A DNA stretch of 64,000 bases, from positions 30,719,878 through 30,783,877 of the forward strand of contig OZ038495.1 of assembly GCA_964036315.1 (NCBI GenBank), given 5' to 3'. Below the pieces are notes generated by a model. It saw nothing but the letters and a program-made list of their open reading frames with translations. It was not told the DNA's origin and ran no database searches. Each line of letters begins with the position of its first letter. Position 1 is the first letter of the stretch. The translations under genes were made by a program, and so were the position numbers. Below, piece after piece: positions 22,690 through 35,224 of the stretch. This stretch comes from Acanthosepion esculentum (taxonomy: Eukaryota > Mollusca > Cephalopoda > Sepiida > Sepiidae).

Positions 22690-23020
22690 TTGGGGTGTGT
22701 GATGAAATTTGTTTGGCCTTGAAAACCATTGTGTCATCCGTGATTGCATCAGATTTCTGTCACGCCCAGACACTATTGCACTGACTATTAGTTGTCCTAC
22801 GACTGCGAATGACGTTCCTCCAAAGAACGTCTGAAAATTGTAAAGATACACGGCAAACTGGCAAGCCTTACCAGTGAGCAAATCAAATTACTAGACTGGC
22901 CCGGAAACTCTTCTGATTTAAATCCAATCTGCAAGGAAAGAATTCGGGGAATGGGCATAAGAAGAACAAACATGTGCACTGGATCATGTTTCATGGGAAA
23001 AATACGAAAAAAGTAAATAA
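22690..23020 (+). pseudogene. Tc1-like transposase, C-terminal remnant
   Basis: The plus strand includes LLDWPGNSSDLNPI at about 22890-22931. This is the D-W-P-x-x-S-P-D-L-N-P-I box around the second catalytic Asp of Tc1 transposases. The following residues no longer read ENLW. Upstream codons are frame-shifted, and downstream NMCTGSCFMGKIRK is unrecognisable. The N-terminal DNA-binding part is absent here; a different copy at 7.43-7.7 kb carries only that part. Inactive fragment. Confidence 0.75.
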
Positions 23021-23124
23021 TAACGGAATTATTTGTTTTGCTTGAATTAATTTGAAAAAGGATATATATATAAGTAATAATTAGGAGGATTTGATAAATG
23101 TAATTAGGTAATTCATCGAATCTG

Positions 23125-23278
23125 AAACCTCAATAGAATGCTGAAAGCACTGTCACAGAATGCAGTGGATGGCCGTTTCGTGCTATATTTGGGACTCATC
23201 AGCAGCGCGCATCCACTACCGAGAATTGAAACCCTGACAGTTAGGTTGTCAAGCGAACACCCTACCAATTGTTCTATA
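23125..23278 (-). repeat. tRNA-derived SINE, family D
   Basis: On the minus strand CAATTGGTAGGGTGTTCGC (A-box region) is followed by TGTCAGGGTTTCAATTCTC (B-box region). The body then runs ATGAGTCCCAAATATAGCAC, CGAAACGGCCATCCACTG and TCTGTGACAGTGC. The intact spacing of tRNA-like boxes and the separate body mark a SINE. It is the only copy seen in the window. Confidence 0.7.
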
Positions 23279-23435
23279 TATATACATATGAAGCAATATA
23301 GTTGTAAGATGTGCTATATTTATGGGATAAAGTGCTCAACATCAGAGATAGAGCGTGTGTAAATATAAAAGCGAACATTGAAGGAAACACTTAGAGGCAA
23401 CAGGCTGTTTTATGTAAGGCGTATTCGTCAGGTGA

Positions 23436-23437
<2 letters not shown>

Positions 23438-23524
<87 letters not shown>
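23438..23524. repeat. (TA)n microsatellite, about 87 bp
   Basis: Pure alternating TA. A 30-bp motif shared with 37.26 kb starts shortly after it at 23537. Confidence 0.95.
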
Positions 23525-23528
<4 letters not shown>

Positions 23529-23722
23529 TATATATAGGGTTATTGAAAAGTAACTCCCTATTTTATATATGAGTGGCCGGTTAGGAGTCCTGAGTTAAAA
23601 ACCTGTGACTATTTTCTTTGGTATTAGCGAAAAGAGCGAGTATACTATGCGAAAGCATGATTAGGAAGAACCTGAAGGGCGAATAGATACTACAAGAATT
23701 GAATAGTTGAGAAATATTTATT

Positions 23723-23724
<2 letters not shown>

Positions 23725-23764
<40 letters not shown>

Positions 23765-23767
23765 GGC

Positions 23768-23808
<41 letters not shown>

Positions 23809-23833
23809 GACCATATATATATATATATGATAG

Positions 23834-23920
<87 letters not shown>

Positions 23921-23927
23921 GTGTGTT
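23725..23927. repeat. Compound (TA)n/(GT)n tract with repeated TAGGCCAT interruptions
   Basis: (TA)n blocks are separated by AATAGGCCATAC, AATAGACCAT and GATAGGCCAT at about 23761, 23805 and 23829. The tract ends in (GT)n at 23887-23927. Confidence 0.92.
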
Positions 23928-24196
23928 TCTTTTCATGACCGATCGTTTTCGGATGTTGCGGATAAAGATTATTAATTTTAGCATACCAAATCACTATCGG
24001 CAACATACTTGTAGAGAATAGAAATAGAATTCCTATATCCGAAGGTAAAAATAAATAAAATAAAATAATGGAATCACTAATAATGAAAAAGAAAATACAA
24101 CACAGCCACAATGTACTCACCGTCTTTGGAAAATAAAACATTCCTATAACTCTACACACATACAAAACATCCCATACATTGAATTAATAACATCGC

Positions 24197-24258
24197 CCTT
24201 GATAATCGCTAAAAGGATAACCAAGTGTGCTTTGCTGTTATTTTAGCCATTATCAAGG
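24197..24258. repeat. Hairpin, 18-bp arms
   Basis: CCTTGATAATCGCTAAAA (24197-24214) pairs with TTTTAGCCATTATCAAGG (24241-24258) with one mismatch around a 26-nt loop. A T-run follows. A related CCTTGAAAATGGCTAAAT motif occurs on the minus strand near 19.04 kb. Confidence 0.8.
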
Positions 24259-24274
24259 TCATTTTTTTTTTTTT

Positions 24275-25015
24275 TTACTTTTAACTGAATGTACATATTT
24301 TTATATAATGCACGTAATACAGGCTTGGGTGGCTGAGAAATTTCATAATCATACCATGTATTCTAATTGCTTTCCGGCTTTTACCGAGACGGGCAATATC
24401 CAGTGAGATGACAAAGACCGAGAATTATTTCAAGTTCGTAATTGTGTTCGTGAGTCTTGTAAGAACAAACTAATGATTCTAATAAAAAGGAATTCTAAAT
24501 TTATCTAATGATTTCTTCTTATTTACCTAGCACACGCTCTATGCACAAACAAGTATTGGGTCTCCGCTTCTGTCTAAATTCTACTTCAACTCAATTCTTT
24601 GAAATCTAAGCAATGAATTTTTTTTTAATATTTATATATATTCCTCGATGGGTATATATATATAGGTTAGCCTATTTTCAACATCTTTTCACGCGCTTTT
24701 CACAGTAAACTAACAGGAAGTATTAAGCTTCGAAAAAGTAATTACAATTCTTTTTCAAAGCAGAAATCAATTCTTATAATATACAAAAACAAAATACACA
24801 ATATCCATCATAATATAATTAGAATGAAAAATGAATTTTTATCATATGATAACTGATATTTAATGATATATGATGTATTTCTTACTGTTTTATTAATATT
24901 CATTAACACCAAAGAACTTGACTCTTTTCCTTATCAAAATAAGTTTTTTTTTGTTTATCATCCAATTTTCATTCTAACGTTAATCAATATTCCATTTATA
25001 GTTCTCTCTCTCTTC
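24275..25015. other. Unassigned AT-rich stretch
   Basis: No element was recognised. Short frames are hydrophobic and low in complexity. Confidence 0.4.
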
Positions 25016-25016
25016 C

Positions 25017-25018
<2 letters not shown>

Positions 25019-25070
<52 letters not shown>

Positions 25071-25152
25071 TTATATACTGCGCAATTACTCTTTATATTA
25101 TTATATATACTGCACCATTTAATATATATATGTATATATATATGCATGTATA

Positions 25153-25206
<54 letters not shown>
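25019..25206. repeat. Compound (TA)n tracts with small inverted repeat
   Basis: (TA)n at 25019-25064 and at about 25160-25206, with variant TGTA and TGCA steps between. TACTGCACCATTTAATATAT near 25109 is mirrored by TATATATTAAATGGTGCCGT ending near 25220, so the second tract lies in the loop of a small hairpin. Confidence 0.85.
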
Positions 25207-25211
<5 letters not shown>

Positions 25212-25219
25212 TGGTGCCG

Positions 25220-25623
25220 TATATATAATATAAAGAAGTAATCATTCAAAGTATTCATCAGTAAAGTTAATGTATTTAATGCTGAAATCACTTCGTTAAC
25301 AGATTAAATAAAACGTTAGCTTACTAACCACTCTTGAAAATGATGTGATTCTTGTGTTTAAATTCATAAGATGGATTAGATGCTCCTTAGTTGTTAGTAA
25401 TTTTGAAAATAATATCAACGCCTGATGATAAAAATGTGATAAATGTCAAAAGTGCTAGCAGCTAAGGAATATCTAATCCATCTTATAATTTTAAACATAA
25501 GTATCACATCATTCAACGAGTGGTTAGTAAGTTAATGATTTAATAAATAAGTTAGCGAAGTGATTTCGCCATTAATTACATTATCTTTACTGATTAATTC
25601 TTTGTACGATTACTTCTTTATAA

Positions 25624-25630
<7 letters not shown>
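25220..25630. repeat. Foldback element, arms about 175 bp, flanked by TA tracts
   Basis: The left arm (25220-25396) and right arm (25455-25630) are reverse complements at roughly 80 percent identity by eye. Paired landmarks include AAGAAGTAAT, AAATCACTTCG, TTACTAACCACTC and AAGATGGATTAGAT. The 58-bp centre holds ACGCCTGATGATAAAAATG. No ORF is present. Both outer sides run into (TA)n. Confidence 0.88.
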
Positions 25631-26137
<507 letters not shown>

Positions 26138-27385
26138 TAATTGATTTTATTTTTTTATTAATTATTAGTTGTAAATATTTTTCGTTATTCTGTCTTATAT
26201 TCTGTGGTTCAATTAGCAATGTACGGAAAACCTTTGCGCATCCCTTTCTGATTATTGCTGTTTGGTATTAATTAGATATATTCATTATTTCAAATATTTC
26301 CTTCTCAATATTTCCTCGTTTTACTCTCGTTTTTCTTCTTCATGTTAGTAATAATAATATTAATGATATTTTGTATCATTCTATATGCTGACATATTAGT
26401 ATCTGATAGATAACCGGGGGATCACGTGGCAACAAACCTCTTAAATTATCTGCAGGTATCCACTGGTTGCAAGCCATTTTCATTCAGTTTGAGGTGTGAA
26501 TGATTTTCGATCTTACCTCAAATTTCAGTTCTCTTATTTTCGCAAGACTCTTTGGCACCATTCCAACTGTTACAAGTGCTCCAATAATCAAAGAATCAAT
26601 TATTCAATTTCAACAATTCTTTCATTTACCGTGAAAGAACGCATAGATCTTCAAATTTTCATAACGGTTCCAGTGTTGGTGAGGGAAAGCATTATATTCA
26701 CTAACCGAATTTTGTTTGTCTAAGACGACTGCTCTCGTCCTACAGCTATCGTTTCAGTTATCGATTTAAGGCACAATGTTCTAAGAATTATAGATTCCTT
26801 TTCTTCTTTTAAATCAACTCCTACTTTATGCTTAAAGCATTTGTCTAAGTCAGGCATGGGCAATCTTATTCGAACACTAGACCAGATGATCTACAGTTCA
26901 TCTCAAGGTTGGCGGCACGACTAAGAGATTCAAGGAAATTTTTTGTGGTAGCTACATCAGCTATTTCGACTACAGAGGATTATATACGGAAACATATACC
27001 TTTGAAAAATTTATCTGTTTTTTGTGTATTTTTTTATTGCGAAAACAATAATAACACATTGGAATCTTGGTATAATACTATCACTGACGACAGCGTAGTA
27101 ATCACATGTCTCTGCGTGATGTATTAATATATTCATTTGAAAATAAATAATTTATCATGAATGTTTCATGCTTCAAAAATGAAAAGATTTTTCCATGTAC
27201 GTTCTTCCTTAGTGAAAAACGCTAATTGTTTAAATTGATAGAAACGTTACTTTCACCGAAAGAATACAAAATTCAAGAAACATTGCACTTCAGTTTTATG
27301 TAGGTTATATATGAGAATAGGAGAGGTCAATTGAGAATGAAAGAAAACAATATTTTAAGAAACGTTATCTTCGTCATGAAATTAA
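26138..27385. other. Unassigned stretch
   Basis: Includes CAGGCATGGGCAATCTTATTC at about 26855, which resembles hAT-type terminal inverted repeats, but no matching right end was found. Frames at 26496-26723 and 26909-27127 have no recognised domain. Confidence 0.35.
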
Positions 27386-27393
27386 GCGTGCCA

Positions 27394-27520
27394 TTAAGCG
27401 TGCCATCCAGAAAGATCAAATTAGTCGCCTGTGACTCGTATGACACAGTTTGCCCGTGAGTCGTGTAAATGATAAAATTACAATTGTAAGAAGCATTCTC
27501 CTTCAATCGTTATTGCGATT
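27394..27520 (+). repeat. Left member of a 127-bp direct repeat flanking a LINE fragment
   Basis: TAAGCGTGCCATCCAGAAAG, then CTGTGACTCGTATGACACAG, then TTTGCCCGTGAGTCGT. The second copy lies at 28169-28296 in the same orientation. Confidence 0.88.
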
Positions 27521-27539
27521 AAAAGGATGAGCCCGAAAT

Positions 27540-28147
27540 GCGATCTACAGGTGGAGGACACTAAAATCAAGCAGGTGCGGAAATTTAAATATCTGGGAAG
27601 TTTTCTGACAGAGAACAACGACACTGAGATCCGAAGGCGCATTGGGATGGCAAGAGACGCATTCCAAAAGCTAGGCAGAATATTTTAGAGACAGGAGGAT
27701 TTCTTTGACAACAAAAAAAGAGAGTACTGAGCCGCTACGTGACATCTGTCCTCCTTTACGGCAGCGAATGTTGGACGGTCTCCTCAAAGATGATGATGGA
27801 GGTATGGTTCTACAGAAGGATGCTAAGGATAACATGGCCGAGCGTGTGAGCAACAATATGATTCTGAAGAGGATGCAAACAAATAGGAAGCTTATACTTA
27901 ACATCAAGAAGAGGCAGCTGAAATTTCTGGGACACGTAAAGAGAAAGGGGGGCTGACACCCACAGGTCGAATAGAGGGAAAGGGAAAGCAACGCATGACA
28001 TTCCTAGCGGGCGTAAGCAAGTGGATGAGAGAACAGAGCATGGGGGAAGTATCAAAGGGGCTTGTAGCTCTTTGAGAACTACAAGAGTGAAGAGAAAGTG
28101 GAGAGCCATAATCGCCTACGTCCTGAAAGGACACGGCACATAAAATG
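27540..28147 (+). pseudogene. RTE-like LINE endonuclease/reverse transcriptase, C-terminal fragment
   Basis: The plus strand, across frame breaks, reads FKYLGSFLTENNDTEIRRRI, then GMARDAFQKLGRI and a stop, then MVLQKDAKDNMAERVSNNMI, KLILNIKKRQLKFLGHVKRK, and after another shift a degenerate RIEGKGKQRMTFLAGVSKWM. The order equals the copy at 1.26-1.94 kb and ends with the same CCTACGTCCTGAAAGGACA tail motif. The RT core is missing. A 30-bp gap after LRDICPP... removes the LLYGSECWTVS region seen in related elements. It lies exactly between the two 127-bp direct repeats. Confidence 0.8.
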
Positions 28148-28168
28148 AAGAAAATCTTGCTCATCAAA

Positions 28169-28296
28169 TATAAGCGTGCTATTCAGAAAGAGCAAACGAG
28201 CTTCCTGTGACTCGTATGACACAGTTTGCCCGTGAGTCGTCTAAAGGATAAAATTTAACTTGTAGACAGTATTCTACTTCGCTCATTATTGCGACG
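28169..28296 (+). repeat. Right member of the 127-bp direct repeat
   Basis: TAAGCGTGCTATTCAGAAAG, then CTGTGACTCGTATGACACAG and TTTGCCCGTGAGTCGT match 27394-27520 at an estimated 80-85 percent. Confidence 0.88.
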
Positions 28297-28860
28297 TAGT
28301 CTAGCTTTATTGTCTTCTATTAAGTTACTTTCCAAAGACTTTTATTAGACGAGTTACATTTTAAATTTATCTCACTGCATATGTAACAGTTTATGCTCTA
28401 TTTTTTTATGGATTTTATATTAAGCAGTTTTTCTCTTTTTGCACTGTAGATATTCCCAATTGAATTTTTCTAAAGGTCTTAGAAACGCTATTCAATTGTA
28501 TTCTATTGAAGTAGGCTTGTTTGTCTTCAGATTATTCTTTTAAATTTTCTACATATGTAATAGTTTCCATAATGCTTACATTTCTTTTCATTTATTTGCC
28601 GAATTGTTTACTAGATGCAATTATTAATCTCCTGTGTGTAAATTCTTTTCATCATTACAGAGCCGGACCATCAGTTTTTAACCTCGCATCAGACCTCTTT
28701 TCTTTTCAGTTTTCTGCTGACATCGCAATCTGCGTTCACGTCGTTTTTACATGCGTTTGAAATAGCAAATTCTCAATTAATATCTATTTCAATTTCACTT
28801 TCATATAATACGCAAAATTTCAATAATCTCTGAATATGTATCTTGCTTATTCTATCATGA
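28297..28860. other. Unassigned AT-rich stretch
   Basis: Frame 28521-28760 is hydrophobic, low in complexity and not recognised. Confidence 0.4.

Positions 28861-28862
<2 letters not shown>

Positions 28863-28924
<62 letters not shown>
28863..28924. repeat. (TA)n microsatellite
   Basis: Pure alternating TA, directly left of a SINE-E fragment. Confidence 0.95.
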
Positions 28925-28925
<1 letters not shown>

Positions 28926-28927
<2 letters not shown>

Positions 28928-29010
28928 ACATGAGAGATTTTTCCTCAAATCTATCAGATCGCGCCAGTGAGGAAGGTGAATTTTTCGAATTTTCGCTGTG
29001 GAAATCTATA
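28926..29010 (+). repeat. SINE family E fragment
   Basis: GAGATTTTTCCTCAAA, then CGCCAGTGAGGAAGGTGAAT matches the body at 30785-30833. It starts directly at the end of (TA)n. Confidence 0.7.
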
Positions 29011-29704
29011 TCCATTCCCTGAGATTTAGTGTGTTTTGATCAAAGAAAACTGGTTTTAGTTCTTCTGGTATAAGATGAGTTAAAAGTCAATATTCTATGT
29101 TTTTTTTTACTTTTCAGATTAGCTACTATGTTATGCTTACTCTTTATATCTAAATGATAAAATTGTAATTGCTTACCTTATTCCCCGTCAATCATCATGT
29201 TTCAGTTCTATTTTCCTTCTGAGTTAATTTACAAATAAATTTAGGAATAGAGTTAACTTTTTTTATACTTTCTCCGAACAATAATGGTTACAAATTATGG
29301 AACAATGTATGGAACAATCTATAGAACAAAGTATGGAACCTGATGACTACTTTCGTTTTTTTGGCACCACCTTTTCTATTATATTTATTTACATATACTA
29401 TTTTTATATTTTTAATTGCAATTTTCTTAATGTTTAACTAAATTCTTGTTTCATACCAGAGTTTCTTTATTCCTTTCCGCATTTGATTTCATTTGACATT
29501 TTATTTTGTAGATGTGAGGATTAAACGCCTTTCTGTATATAATGCAGTCATCATCTGAGATTCGGATAAACACATTTTTTTAACAGAGCATAAAACTTCC
29601 TTCCGTTTTAAATAACTGTTTACATCATAACAACATATCTACTTCTAGAATATCTACTTCTAAGATACAGTTTTTTATTTGCTATTTACGAAAGTTCAAT
29701 ATTT

Positions 29705-29708
<4 letters not shown>
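29011..29708. other. Unassigned AT-rich stretch
   Basis: Only a short local repeat was seen: TATGGAACAATG / TATGGAACAATC / TATAGAACAAAG / TATGGAACC near 29297-29340. Confidence 0.45.
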
Positions 29709-29780
<72 letters not shown>

Positions 29781-29845
29781 TATCTATATATAAGAATTTG
29801 CCGGACGAGTATAGCTAATTATATTTATAAGATTATTATTTTTTA

Positions 29846-29885
<40 letters not shown>
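29709..29885. repeat. (TA)n and nearby (ATT)n microsatellites
   Basis: (TA)n at 29709-29779 and (ATT)n at 29848-29885. Confidence 0.93.
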
Positions 29886-29888
<3 letters not shown>

Positions 29889-30052
29889 AATATATATTAC
29901 TTATAAGATAGTGAAAAAATTACATTTTGTTTCGCCTCTTAAATAAGTTTTCACGCCAGTGTTTTACTTCATTGGATGAAAATATATTTCTATTAAACAA
30001 CCAGGTTAGATGAAAAAGATCCGTACTTTCGCATTACAGCATTATAGTTTAA

Positions 30053-30280
<228 letters not shown>

Positions 30281-30667
30281 CATAATACTGGATTTTAAAA
30301 TTAAACACATATAAACTAGGGTTAAACAAAGACTTGGGAATTTTAAATCTGTATAAATATTTCAATAGTTAAAAAAAAAACTTTTTAGATATAGTTAAAA
30401 AAAACTTTTTTAAACAACATCTAAAATATTATTATCATTAGATTTACGTTAGAAATATTCAAACAAAGTTACATTCCACATCACGTGACGTCTGCGTCTC
30501 GCGACGGACGCTACTTGTAAACAAACTTCTGAATACATTTATTTCTGATGAAAAATCAGGGCAGATGTGAAATATCAAATATATATATAAAAAACAAATA
30601 TAAATATTTCCACAAAAAAAAACATTCAAATTCTTTTAATTTTCAACTTTTCAGTTGTTTTCTCCAG

Positions 30668-30668
<1 letters not shown>

Positions 30669-30736
<68 letters not shown>
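30669..30736. repeat. (TA)n microsatellite
   Basis: Pure TA, directly left of a SINE-E copy. Confidence 0.95.
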
Positions 30737-31328
<592 letters not shown>

Positions 31329-31550
31329 GCAAATCTCTTCAGTAAAATGAATGGAGCACTTTGGCTGATTGGCATTTGTTTACATTTGTAAAAACAATAT
31401 GCTAGATTTGGTTGTGTAACTCTAACGAGTGAAGATAGCTCTGGCTGACACCAAATTAGTTGTGTTTCAATCCTGGCTTGAAGCATTCGCAAGTCTATTC
31501 GCACTGAGGAGCTTTGATACAGCGAAACAGTACTGTCTGTGAATGTGAAT

Positions 31551-31552
<2 letters not shown>
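31329..31552. other. Unassigned segment between TA tracts, SINE-like
   Basis: Contains GTGTTTCAATCCTGGCTTG, a weak B-box resemblance, and is bounded on both sides by (TA)n. Not assigned to a family. Confidence 0.35.
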
Positions 31553-31619
<67 letters not shown>

Positions 31620-31703
31620 ACAAAATATATATTTTATTAAAAAAAAACGCCGGTCTGAAGGGTTGAATATAAAAAATACATGGAGTAAATTGTAACCGGA
31701 TGG

Positions 31704-31771
<68 letters not shown>
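31553..31771. repeat. Two (TA)n tracts separated by 88 bp
   Basis: (TA)n at 31553-31617 and 31706-31771. Confidence 0.95.
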
Positions 31772-31773
<2 letters not shown>

Positions 31774-31899
31774 GTTACAATGGGGTCTGTATATACACAC
31801 ACAGATTTTGGAGATAGGAATAAGAATTGCATAGTAACTCAGTATCCCTCCTCGATATGATTTTCCAACTAACGCTTTTTACTCTTAATCAACACTGCC

Positions 31900-32420
31900 T
31901 ATAATCACTCAAAATCGAAAACAGAATGGAGTAAATAAAACTATACAAACAAACAAAAATAAGTAAATAAATAAAAAGCAAATAAAAATTAAACCAAATA
32001 AATAAATAAATTAACAAATTAACAAATCGCCCCCGCTAAAATAACTGTTAGAACTAATAAAAATTAAACATAAATAAACAAGTCAAAATAATCAATCCAG
32101 ATAAATGAATAAATTAAAACGTGTACCGTCGCCAAAATAACAGAATAGACTACGGCAAGCAATCTAAAGTTTGGACAAATAAATAGCTTTAATTCCCAAA
32201 TCAAACAAACTATTACATAAGCGTCTTAAGTATATCACCCAAAATTTTTTTACTACGTTAGTAAAACATCAAAAACCGAAAAAGAATAAATTATAGAAAA
32301 GGAAAATGAAAAACAAGTAATATAAATTAACACAAATAAATAAATAATAAACAAGCCACTCCCGCCAAAATAACCGACAGGATAGATTACCCACAATGAA
32401 CCACTTACCCATATATTAAA
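31900..32420. repeat. A-rich degenerate tandem region
   Basis: AAATAAATAAATAA-type sequence carries three related GC-richer islands: CGCCCCCGCTAAAATAACTG (32027), CCGTCGCCAAAATAACAG (32124) and ACTCCCGCCAAAATAACCG (32356). This looks like three diverged copies of one unit. No gene was recognised. Confidence 0.5.
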
Positions 32421-32510
32421 TTAGTCGAGGAAAAATCCAGTATTGGAGGCCTGACGATTACGTCTAGCATGAAACAGCCTGTCGCCTCTGAGTGTTGACT
32501 TCAATGTTCA

Positions 32511-32514
<4 letters not shown>

Positions 32515-32561
<47 letters not shown>
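32515..32561. repeat. (TA)n microsatellite
   Basis: Pure alternating TA. Confidence 0.95.
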
Positions 32562-32562
<1 letters not shown>

Positions 32563-34682
32563 GTTTGTATGTATGCATTTGTCCACAAAGGATAATAACC
32601 AGAATTTGCAATAAGAAGCAGATTAAGCTTTCTTTTTTTGACATATACACATGTGCCTGCGCAGATTTATAGCTATACAATTGTGATAGTTTTCTCATGT
32701 AAGAAGCCTCTTTCTGTACGAAGGATTTCGTTGATGCTATAAGAAAATGTTTTAATGGAATCAAATATACCATTTTGGTAATAGAGAATAATGCAAATGT
32801 TCACTCGGACAGGAGAAATAATTGTCTATTTTTAGCCATTTGGTGATTATGTGTACTGGAAAACATATCGTTCCCAATGTGATTTTGTACTTCATTTTTT
32901 AGACTACATGTTTTGTATAGTATATCTATTTACAAATTAAATGTGGGCTGATCAAAGTTGACCATTAGATCTCAAAATCAACTTATTATATGTAAAATTC
33001 GAAATTTATAAAGAGAAACATGCACAAACCTGGCATAGAGATAATTGGATATTGGTTTGATGAATGCGTTAAGGGAATATCACAAACATTGCAGGCCTGA
33101 ATGTATTAGAAATTTCTTTAGATTAATTCTATTAATATTTTATGATTTTCTAATCATTGATTTATGGATTCATCCGAAATTACATGTATTTATGCGCACC
33201 ATTTTACATATGCCAGTTTTCTTTGTAACTCATCATACAATTGGCCCCAATATTGAATTACGGTGATCATATTTATGCTTCTTCAGACAGTGAGTTATCC
33301 GCACATAATCTCTCTAATAGGCCGTTCGGTGGTGTTGTCAAACAACTATGAAAACGCGACATTTCATGTCCTCTCTCACTTTCTCTAACTCCAAAACAAC
33401 TTTGATCCCGAGCATGCGCATATGTTTCCCTATAGTAAACTTTTATGCGTTCTTTCTTTTGTATGTATATTAATGTATTTTCTGTGTTCACTCTGCTACA
33501 TAAAAGTAAAATAGATAAAATATACAAATCGCCCTATTTGCTTACATTCGTCATTCGATTGTGCAAAATATTGTTGCTACTACTTTAAATCTAATTCGGA
33601 GCAATGTCTTAAAAAAAGACCTAAAATCTCACAATTGATTATTTTAACTTTGAAATCATTCTGTTACACATTTGTGTATCGAATATGTTTAAGCTAAATT
33701 TTATTTATGTTAATGTTAAGGGATAAGATTATGCTGAAAATAAATATTTTTCTAAAGGATTTTTCATTAAGACGCATCAAAGTCAGCCCTAAATAAATCA
33801 GTGTTATTGGTGGTAATTTATTTATTTCTCTATCGGATCGTGTTATTTAAATCATGGCAATTACGTGTGAAAAATCATATCGCCCGAATGTACGCCAAAT
33901 CTGAAAGAAAACGAAAACAAATCATTAGACGCTTAAACTTAATTCACATTTAAAATCGGTCCAAGTTATTGGAACTCCCTTTTATAAATGTTTTGTTGAC
34001 TTCTTTTTACGGATTCATTGATGTTTCTTATAACAGTTTTGTACGTGAAAAAAATCATAGCTACATTCTTTTTATGTAGTACAAATAAAATAAAATTATC
34101 GACATTATTGATTATCTTAAACTGAAATGCATTCTGATCTATTGTTGTTAAACAAAGAGAAATTATTGTATTTTTCCCGAAGTCAGTTCATATGGTGAAA
34201 CAAAAGTACAAAGAGACATCGCCTTGTTCCTTTCTTTCTCTTTAACAGCCACAAAATACAAAAAGGTCGAAGCAAGCAGGACGAATAACGAGAGGAAAAT
34301 AGAGAAAATGATATTAACTTTCGAAGATTTAACCTACAATCTTGATTGCCAGACACAAAAGATCGCGGATTTCAAGAAAATAAATATTATTTTAATAATT
34401 GTCGCAGGATCAATAACACCACCAACAACAACAGCAACAAAATTATGAATAGCAATATTTAATAGACGAATTATTAGAAAAATATAATTTTATGAAATAA
34501 CATCGAACTGATAATATTCTAGTACAAAAGAAGAAACGTTTTAAAGTGACACAAAAGATACAAATGATCCGGAGATGAGTTTAACGGAATTATGAGTAAA
34601 GAAGAAACACTTTTTGGCACACGGCTCTCAACAAATTAGGGACAAGTGAAAGCATAATGATTAGGGAATATTAATAACTGCA

Positions 34683-34683
<1 letters not shown>
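32562..34683. other. 2.1-kb stretch without recognised elements
   Basis: Short frames at 33045-33266, 33273-33527 and 34224-34448 show no recognised domain. No SINE head or tandem structure was seen. Confidence 0.4.
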
Positions 34684-34726
<43 letters not shown>

Positions 34727-34740
34727 ATAATAATAATAAT
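34684..34740. repeat. (CTA)n then (ATA)n array, 5' boundary of RLE-LINE fragment A
   Basis: (CTA)n at 34684-34726 runs into (ATA)n, which directly precedes LINE coding remnants. Confidence 0.95.
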
Positions 34741-35195
34741 TTAAAATACACACAAACAGAACAATCAAACCTAATGGCCCTGATATCGTGATTAGATAAC
34801 AAAAATTAAAATGTGCATCCTTGTTGACATGGCAACCCCAGAAGACTGCAATGTATCTTTGATGATGTTCAAAAAAAATTATAAAAATACAAGGACCTTG
34901 AAATCGAAATCTCAAAAATGTGGCACATGATGACATCAACTATCCAAGTTGTAGTTGGAGCCGTCTGATTTATTGGAAAATATTCCAATAGACTCATTGA
35001 AAGAATCCATGGTATAGCATGCCTTAAAGGAATACAAAAAATTGTACTCACAAGTGCAGCCCACACCTTACGAAGGGCTTTATCTATGTAAGATATGTTC
35101 GAGTTCTTTCTTCTTTGTTTTTTGGGGTTTTTTTCCAAATTGTTCAGTGGAAAAAGGCAGAAAACAACAACAACAACAATAATAATGATAATGAT
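34741..35195 (+). pseudogene. RLE-type LINE fragment A, endonuclease C-terminal region
   Basis: The plus strand, with frame breaks, reads GPDIVI, then ASLLTWQPQKTAMYL-type frameshifted text equivalent to LIDMATPEDCNV in frame, then IEISKMWHMM, a VVVGA-type segment, and SAAHTLRRALSM near 35075. This is the order in the restriction-like endonuclease of fragments B and D: PD...ID then the conserved W-H-x(n)-VVVG, then AH-LRRA. The zinc knuckle is missing, so the copy is 5'-truncated right at a (CTA)n(ATA)n array. It ends at (AAC)n(AAT)n (35168-35205). Inactive. Confidence 0.75.
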
Positions 35196-35224
35196 AATAA
35201 TAATAGTAAATAACAAGAAATTAG

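Noticed and set aside
26850..27000. hAT transposon terminal repeat (CAGGCATGGGCAA...)
   Set aside because: The left-end resemblance is real but no matching inverted end or target duplication was found nearby.
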